Of a stretch of DNA of 64,000 nucleotides, positions 58,050-64,000 are shown piece after piece. Source of the DNA: Streptomyces mirabilis (GTDB taxonomy: Bacteria > Actinomycetota > Actinomycetes > Streptomycetales > Streptomycetaceae); the NCBI RefSeq assembly GCF_039503195.1, contig NZ_JBCJKP010000001.1, positions 1,240,001 to 1,304,000 of the forward strand, read 5' to 3'. Below the pieces are notes generated by a model. That model searched no databases and had not been told where the DNA came from. It saw only the letters and a program-made list of their open reading frames with translations. The translations under genes were made by a program, and so were the position numbers. Positions within the stretch are counted from its first letter, which is position 1; each line of letters begins with the position of its first letter.

Positions 58050-59054
58050 CTACACCCAGTCCCGGCGAGCGGCCTGCCAGGCCAGTTGCATACGGGTGGC
58101 CGCCCCGGCGAACGTCATCAGTTGCTGGATATGACGTTGGACCGTACGCCTGCTCAGGCCCAGTTGCGAAGCGATCGCCTTGTCCGTGACGCCTGCGACG
58201 AGCAGAGAGAGCAGCCGTCGGTCCGTGGTGGAGAGGGAGTCGGCGCCGGATGTCCCGTCAGTGCCGCTGACCGTTCCGGTGTCGTCGACGTGCAGGGGGA
58301 TGGCGTCGTCCCAGTAGCGTTCGAAGAGTGCGATGAGCGCGGCGAGGAGGCTGCTGTCGCGCACGAGGGCCGCGGTGGGTTCCTCGGGGCTGCCGTGCGG
58401 ACCGCCGGGTACGAGGGGGCAGATGGCGATGGCGCGGTCGGACACGGCGAGTCGCAGGGGCAGATGGGGTACCGCGCGGGCGACCTCACCCGCCCGTACG
58501 CCCTCGATAACGTTGTCCACGGCTCCCTCGTCGTCGAAGAACGCCTTCTCGTAGAGGACCCGATAGCGCACCCCGCGGGCCAGGGCGTCGAACTCCGCCT
58601 CGTTGCTGCCCGACGGCATGGCGACGTACTGGGCCTTGCAGAACCACAGCATCTCGTCCTGGGTGTCCGCCTGGATGCGGCGGAGGTGCTGGCGCAGGGC
58701 GTCCGCCCCGGTGATCACCTCGATGAGCTCGCCGGCGTCACGCCGGCGCATGGTGTCCCGGTAGGTCGCCAGCAGGGCGGTGGCCGTGGCGCGGGCCTGG
58801 TCGAGGGCGTCGGCGTTGCGTTTGAGCCGGGGCATGAGCGCCACATCGGGTGGCGTGGCCCGGTAGAGCCGTGGTGATCCGTCGGTGTGACTGGCCAGTC
58901 CCCTGGCCGTGAGCGCCTCGAGAGTCTGTGCGGCGTCCGCGGTGGTGGCACCCGAGCGGATCGCGAATTCGCGCGCCGAGGCGTTGCTCATCGTCACCAG
59001 GATCCGGTAGGCGGACTCCTCGGCGTCGGTGACCCCGGCGGCTTCCAGTGTCAC
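58050..59054 (-). CDS. TrmB/LuxR-type transcriptional regulator
   Basis: This 334-residue protein starts at GTG 59052-59054 with AAGGAG 6 nt upstream. Residues 1-70 look like a TrmB-type winged HTH (AYRILVTMSNASAREFAIRSGATTADAAQTLEALTARGLASHTDG), the centre has a PLD-like/effector domain, and the C-terminus is a LuxR HTH (LSTTDRRLLSLLVAGVTDKAIASQLGLSRRTVQRHIQQLM). This dual-HTH architecture is common in streptomycetes. The large subtilase is the next gene upstream on the same strand, so it may be its target. Confidence 0.87.
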   Translation of the reverse strand: MTLEAAGVTDAEESAYRILVTMSNASAREFAIRSGATTADAAQTLEALTARGLASHTDGSPRLYRATPPDVALMPRLKRNADALDQARATATALLATYRDTMRRRDAGELIEVITGADALRQHLRRIQADTQDEMLWFCKAQYVAMPSGSNEAEFDALARGVRYRVLYEKAFFDDEGAVDNVIEGVRAGEVARAVPHLPLRLAVSDRAIAICPLVPGGPHGSPEEPTAALVRDSSLLAALIALFERYWDDAIPLHVDDTGTVSGTDGTSGADSLSTTDRRLLSLLVAGVTDKAIASQLGLSRRTVQRHIQQLMTFAGAATRMQLAWQAARRDWV

Positions 59055-59180
59055 GGCGCTCTCCTTGGTCCCACCCCGTCCAATGGTTGAACACCGTACT
59101 GCATCCGTGTGGACGGGCGGCGGGTGCACGGCCGCGTCGCTTCGCCGTGCACCCGCCGTGCGTGCTGTGCGCGGCCGTGT

Positions 59181-62100
59181 CTACCCCCGTTGCAGGTAGG
59201 CGCGTTGCACCGTCTGTCGGACACTGTTGCCGAGCCGGTCTCGTGCCGTGACCCGCAGGGTCACATACGCGTCGCCGTGGCCGGAGGGCCTGGTGACGGT
59301 GGCCCGGAAGGCGTTGTGTCCGCGGCCTTGGACCGCCGCCCCGCCCCAGTGCCTGCCGTCGTCGTAGGACACCTCCACGCGCAGGGACACTCCCTGCGGG
59401 GCGGGCTGCCCGTCCTGGGCGCGGACGGCCAGGCCGATGGTGTGCGTCCGCCCGGCTCGCACCGCGTTGTACGCATCGACCGGTACGTCGTAGTCGAGTT
59501 GCAGCAGGGACAGCGGTGTCGCCGTGGCCGTGGTCGCGGAGCGGAAGGACCAGGAGGTGTCCGTACGGGTGGCGAACGCCCACTCGTCGTCCACGCGCGA
59601 GGTCGTCAGGTCCAGCCGGTAGTCGGCCGCGCCCGGGGAGACCTCGAAATCGGTCCAGGCACTGTCGGCGTCGGCGACCTTCGCCCCGTCGCGGTAGAGC
59701 GCCGCGGCTGCCGTGTCACCGCCCGGCGCGTCGGCCGCCGTGGCGAGTCCGCCCACCCCGCCGCCGTCACCGGCGAGCAGCCGTGACCAGTGACCCGCCG
59801 TGGAGTCGGTGAACTCCGGGATGCGCAGGGCCAGTACGTCTCCGGTCCGTACCGAGGGCGTCGTGGTGCCCCGGGGGATCGAGGGGCGCACCACTGCCCC
59901 CTGCCAACGCTCGTCGAGGTGCTCGCCGGGCCGGTAGGTGCGGGGCGCGTCGTGCATGCCCACGGCCAGCGGCATGTCGACGTCGAACGTGGTCGTGTGA
60001 TGCACCCGGTGGAGCCAGGCCGTGCCGTTCGCGCTGACGTACTCGGTGCGAACGAAGCCCGTCGGCACATAGCGGGTGTACTGCAACCAGGCGGTGTCCT
60101 GGTAGGGGCGCCGGGCGAACCGCTGTTCACTGGCCCAGGGCGCTCCTCCGTTGTCGGCGTACGTGGTCCGCAGCACCGCGCTGTTGCGCTCGGACACCGT
60201 GTACACGACCTGCCGGGGTATCTGTTGGGACGACGTCTGCATGACGTCGTAGAGGTAGGGGCTCTTCGCCGTTCCGGTGAACCTGACGGTGGTGGTCGGG
60301 TGCTTCTTCAGCCGGTCGAGCAGGGCGGCACCCACCGCCTTGCCCACGCGGACGGTCGGCACTGCGGTGCGTTCGCCGTCAGGGCTCCAGCGCGTCCAGG
60401 CGATGTCGGCGAAGTGGGTCATCAGCAGTCCGCGTACGCCCGCTGCGGCCGCCTGCCGGGTCAACTCCCGCTCGTCCGTGCCCTCTTCGTTGCGGACGAT
60501 CGCGAGTTTGCCGCGGGCCCGGCTGAAGTCGGGCGTGGCGAAGGTGCCCGCGTCCACGGCGGTCAGGGTGATGCCGCCGGCGTCGAACAGCGGTGAACTC
60601 GGCATGTAGTACGGATTGAGGGCGAGGTCGCTGCCCGACACCTTCGCCTCGAGCAGCGGGGCGACCAGCTGCCAGCGCGAGGCGAACTCGAAGGTGCCGT
60701 CGGTGACGGCCGTGGTGGGGCTGACGTAGAGCCGCTTGGCCAGGTCGAAGTACATCGTGCCCTGGAGGAGGCTGTGTCCGTCGATCTGCCGGTAGGTCTG
60801 GTAGTCGAGGATGCCGCGCTGTTCGGCGGGCCGCGGCGTGCGGATGTCGACCTTGGTGGTCTTGCGCGCGTCCAGGGTGACGGCCGTGTCCTTGGTGACC
60901 TTCACCTCCGGCAGGACGACGTGGCGCAGTTCCTGTCCGTCGTGGGCCGTGTCCAGGCTGGAGTAGTCGAGTTGATAGGTGCCTTCCTCGACTTCGGCGA
61001 CGGCGGGCTCGGTGCTGACGTAGTCGACGAATCCGTCCGTGCCCCAGATGGTGGGCAGTGCCTGGACGCGGTTCCCGTCGTGGTCGTAGGTGGTGACGGT
61101 GAGCTTGTGGGTGGGGCCGTGCACCACGATGCTCACCGTGGTGTGGACCTTGACCGCGCCGTCGGTCGTGGTGGCGGTGACATAGCCGTAGTAGTCGCCC
61201 CGGCCGGCCCGGGAGGGGTCCACCGTCAGCGGCACGTCCACGGTGGCACCGGCGGCGATCCGCACCGCGTCGGAGCCGAGTCGCAGCGCACCGGTCGTGA
61301 GTTCCCGGCCGCCGGTGGTGGCGAGGTGGGCGGCGAGCGCGAGGGTGACGTCCTTGTCCGAGGTGTTGGTGTAGCGGACGGTGGCCGTGCGCGGGGCGCC
61401 GTTGTCGCCGCCGGTCCCGTACGGTCCCAGGGCCACACTCCCGGTGGCGGTGACCGGTCCGAGCGCCGCCGCGGCCACGTCGACCCGGCCGCCGCCCTCC
61501 TCGGTCACCTGCTGTCCCCCGACGGTGTGCGCCGTGCTGATGAGCGCGTCCTTGAGCCGCTGTCCGCTCCAGGTCGGATGCGCCTGGGCGAGCAGGGCGG
61601 CGGCGCCCGCCACGTGCGGGGTGGCCATCGACGTACCGGAGGCGGCCACATAGTACTGGTCCACCGGTTCGCCCATGGTGGTGCCGGCCGCGCGGGCCGC
61701 GACGATGCCCACGCCCGGCGCGGTGACGTCGGGCTTGACCGCGCGGTCGCCGTGGCGCGGACCTCGGCTGGAGAACGGGGCGAGTGAGTCGTCGCGGTCC
61801 ACCGCGCCCACGGTCAGTGCGGCGTCCGCGGCGCCGGGCGAGCCGATGGTTTCCTGGCCCTGCTCTCCGCTGTTGCCGGCCGCCACCACGAACAGGGCGC
61901 CGCTGGTGCTGCTGAGTTCGTCGACGGCGAGGCTCATCGGGTCGGTGCCGTCGCTCACCTCGTCCGAGCCCAGGCTCATGTTGACGACCTTGGCGCCCTC
62001 GGCGGCGGCCCACTCCATGCCGTCGATGACCTGCGACTCGGTTCCGTAGCCGTCGTCCCCGAGGACCTTGCCGATCAGCAGGTCGGCGCCCGGTGCCACC

Positions 62101-63000
62101 CCCTTGCGGGTGCCGCCGGACGCGGCGCCGGTCCCGCCGACGGTGGAGGCGACGTGGGTGCCGTGGCCGAAGACGTCACCGGTCCCGGAACTGCCCGAGA
62201 AGTCCTTCGCCTGGCTGATGCGTCCGGCCAGGTCCGGATGGGTCTGATCGACACCGGTGTCGAGTACCGCGACCTTGACGGAGGTGCCGTCGTACCCGGC
62301 CTTCCAGACCGCCGGGGCGTTGATCTGTCCGGTGCTGCGGTCGAGGGTGGCGTCCACCCGGCCGTCCAGCCAGATCCTGGGCGTGGCGGCCACGCCCGCG
62401 GCGCTCACCCTGTTCGGGGCGGGGGCGAGTTGCTTCCAGAACCGGCCCAGGTCGTCGTCGGAGATCCGGACCGCCTGCGCGTCGATGCTGTGCAGCGTGC
62501 GGGCGGGCGCGTCGTCCTCGGTCAGCGTGGTGAGCCTGTGCACCGCGGCGGCCGGGACACCGGCCGGTCGGCCGATGATCAGGGGGAGCGTGTCGGTGTG
62601 CGCCGCGTCGTACTTCTGTTTGATGAGTGCGCTGACGTTGAACAACTGCCGGTCCAGGCGCCCGGCGGAGACCAGGTCCTGGGCGTCGGAGGGCAGAACC
62701 GTCAGGTCACCGTCCTGTTCCACGGTCCGGAACAGGATGCCGCGCCTGCCGCTGCCGGGCTCGACGGCGGCGATCCGCTTGCCGTCGCCGTCCGTCGTGA
62801 CGGTCACACGGTCGCCGGTGATCAGCCGCACGGTGGCGCTGCCACCCGCCGAGCCTCCCCGAGACAGCGGTGGCTGCCGTTGCCGTCGTGGTCGTCCCGG
62901 CCGTACTGGACACACCAGCCGCGCCGGCCGCCGATGGCATGCCGCCGGCGGTCAGCGCCAGGCCGGCCGATATCACCGCCGCGAGGCGGATGCGTCTCAT
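59181..63000 (-). pseudogene. secreted S8 subtilisin-like peptidase, large, with frameshift after the signal peptide
   Basis: ATG 62998-63000 opens a signal peptide (RLAAVISAGLALTAGG); after TAATAVS the frame must change at the C run 62857-62860 (one base too many) to reach GSATVRLITGDRVTVTTDGDG. Beyond that, 1200 residues are uninterrupted: prodomain, S8 domain with catalytic Asp (VAVLDTGVDQTHPDLAG), His (GHGTHVASTVGG) and Ser (SGTSMATPHVAGAAALL), a PA-like domain (GKLAIVRNEEGTDERELTRQAAAAGVRGLLMTHF) and C-terminal beta domains. Without the shift the protein would have no export signal, so the linker indel is probably an error or a very recent mutation. It would degrade extracellular protein. 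Confidence 0.85.
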
Positions 63001-63257
63001 CTGATCGGCACCTTTCCGTGCATGGTCGTGCGCGTGAGGAGATCTTCATTCGGGTGCTGCACAGAATCCGCTGCCGCCGGACTCGATGTCACCGTTTCCC
63101 GGTGGCGCGGATGGGACATGTCGCAACCGCGCCACCCCGCGGACTCCGTGGACGTCGGGGCGGCAGTGCGGAAAGCGCCTGCCACCCTGGGCATAGCCGC
63201 CGTGGCGCCGACGTTCGACTGTTCAACAGAGATCGTCGCGAACGTTGGAGGAGCCTC

Positions 63258-64000
63258 GTGCCACTGCCCTCACACCCCTTGCGGAAGCTGGGCTTCTTGA
63301 CCATCGGGTTGTTCGACGAGGCCGACCCGCGGCGGGGTCACGAGTCGACACTGGAGATCATCGAGCTCGGTGAGCGGCTGGGATTCGACAGCGCGTGGCT
63401 GCGACACCGTCATCTCCAGTACGGGATCTCCTCCCCCGTGGCCGTACTGGCGGCGGCCTCGCAGCGCACCAGCCGGATCGAGCTGGGGACGGCGGTCATC
63501 CCGGTGGGGTGGGAGAACCCGCTGCGGCTGGCCGAGGACCTTGCCACGGTCGACATCCTGTCCGGGGGCCGCCTCAACCCGGGCGTCAGCGTCGGCCCGC
63601 CGATGCACTACGACCAGGTCAAGCGGGCCCTCTACCCCGACACCGGCGACGTAGAGGACTTCGGCTACGCGCGCGTGGAACGGCTGCTGGACTTCGTGCG
63701 CGGCAAGTCGGCGACCGACTTCAGCGGCGTCGAGGGCTTCGAGGTGTTCTCCGACCGCGTCCAGCCGCACGCCGCGGGTCTGGGCCGGCGCATGTGGTAC
63801 GGGAGCGGCAGCCTGCGCTCCGCGCAGTGGGCGGGCGAGCACGGGATGAACCTGCTGACCAGCAGTGTCGTCAAGGCGGAGGAGTCCGAGGACTTCGCCG
63901 AGATCCAGCGGTCGCACATCCGGACGTTCCGCGCCCACCACCCCGACGGCGACCGTGCCCGGGTCTCCCAGGGCCTCGTCGTCATTCCCACCGACAGCGC
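63258..64000 (+). CDS. LLM-class flavin-dependent oxidoreductase, truncated by window edge
   Basis: Starts at GTG 63258 with GGAGGAG (63247-63253) upstream; 247 residues are visible before the edge. LRKLGFLTIGLFDEADPRRGHESTLEIIELGERLGFDSAWLRHRHLQYGISSPVAVLAAASQRTSRIELGTAVIPVGWENPLRLAEDLATVDILSGGR is the beta/alpha barrel of luciferase-like monooxygenases, with the flavin-site HxHLQYG segment. Substrate unknown. It is divergent from the subtilase across 257 bp. Confidence 0.87.
   Translation, partial: MPLPSHPLRKLGFLTIGLFDEADPRRGHESTLEIIELGERLGFDSAWLRHRHLQYGISSPVAVLAAASQRTSRIELGTAVIPVGWENPLRLAEDLATVDILSGGRLNPGVSVGPPMHYDQVKRALYPDTGDVEDFGYARVERLLDFVRGKSATDFSGVEGFEVFSDRVQPHAAGLGRRMWYGSGSLRSAQWAGEHGMNLLTSSVVKAEESEDFAEIQRSHIRTFRAHHPDGDRARVSQGLVVIPTDS

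Noticed and set aside
1..64000. tRNA, rRNA, riboswitch or prophage genes
   Set aside because: No cloverleaf-like sequences, rRNA motifs, known riboswitch cores or phage structural genes were seen in the gaps, although a covariance-model search was not possible.

Overview
The window is chromosomal DNA from a Streptomyces-like actinomycete. Evidence seen directly: very high GC with strong third-position bias, frequent GTG and TTG starts, only two TTA codons noticed (one in each of two genes), a two-domain chaplin with an LAxTG sorting signal, an XRE/DUF397/ATP-binding gene set, an SPW-repeat protein, an NsdA-like regulator, a LitR/LitS-type pair and a short Cys-containing leader peptide of the kind found upstream of sulfur genes in streptomycetes. 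It reads as accessory or arm-type chromosome: many small regulator-target units, secreted enzymes and gene remnants, no rRNA, tRNA, CRISPR or prophage that I can see.

Layout. 1-3.4 kb: sulfone/sulfonate sulfur-acquisition unit (FMN reductase, SfnG-like monooxygenase, leader peptide, divergent LysR). 3.5-9.4 kb: probable light/stress unit with an SDR-DUF2867 protein, a frameshifted photolyase, a DUF4142 protein, a MerR-B12 LitR-like regulator and a divergent ECF sigma factor. 9.4-15.3 kb: MBL hydrolase with divergent TetR, SPW protein, ATP-binding/XRE/DUF397 set, TTA-containing DUF574-type methyltransferase. 15.4-20 kb: a divergent unit with a large XRE/TPR-like regulator on one side and an HSPA12-like Hsp70 plus a coiled-coil protein on the other, around a perfect palindrome; this is my best candidate for an undescribed system. 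20.2-33.4 kb: phosphotransferase, amino-acid permease, ROK regulator with exo-glucosaminidase (shared operator), secreted proteins, GNAT, GH27 alpha-galactosidase, MBL hydrolase.

33.4-39.6 kb: MerR/MFS pair with a probable leaderless promoter, a TetR remnant beside an aldo/keto reductase that keeps its operator, GNATs, a decayed IS200/IS605 element, a chaplin. 39.7-50.5 kb: secreted alpha/beta hydrolase, DUF4232 protein, asparagine synthetase, glutamate-synthase-like protein, arginine deiminase remnant, baeRF3 protein, Gfo/Idh/MocA dehydrogenase, Tat-exported phospholipase C. 50.9-64 kb: PAS-PP2C phosphatase, NsdA-like regulator, phosphotransferase, muralytic amidase, small frameshifted gene, TrmB/LuxR-like regulator, large subtilase (frameshifted after its signal peptide), partial flavin monooxygenase.

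Five genes or remnants carry single-base indels, most clearly in or beside short G/C runs, while both sides remain well conserved. Some of these may be sequencing or assembly errors, so the pseudogene calls for the photolyase, the subtilase and the 57.7 kb gene are provisional. The TetR, IS605 and arginine deiminase remnants also lack large segments and look like true decay.
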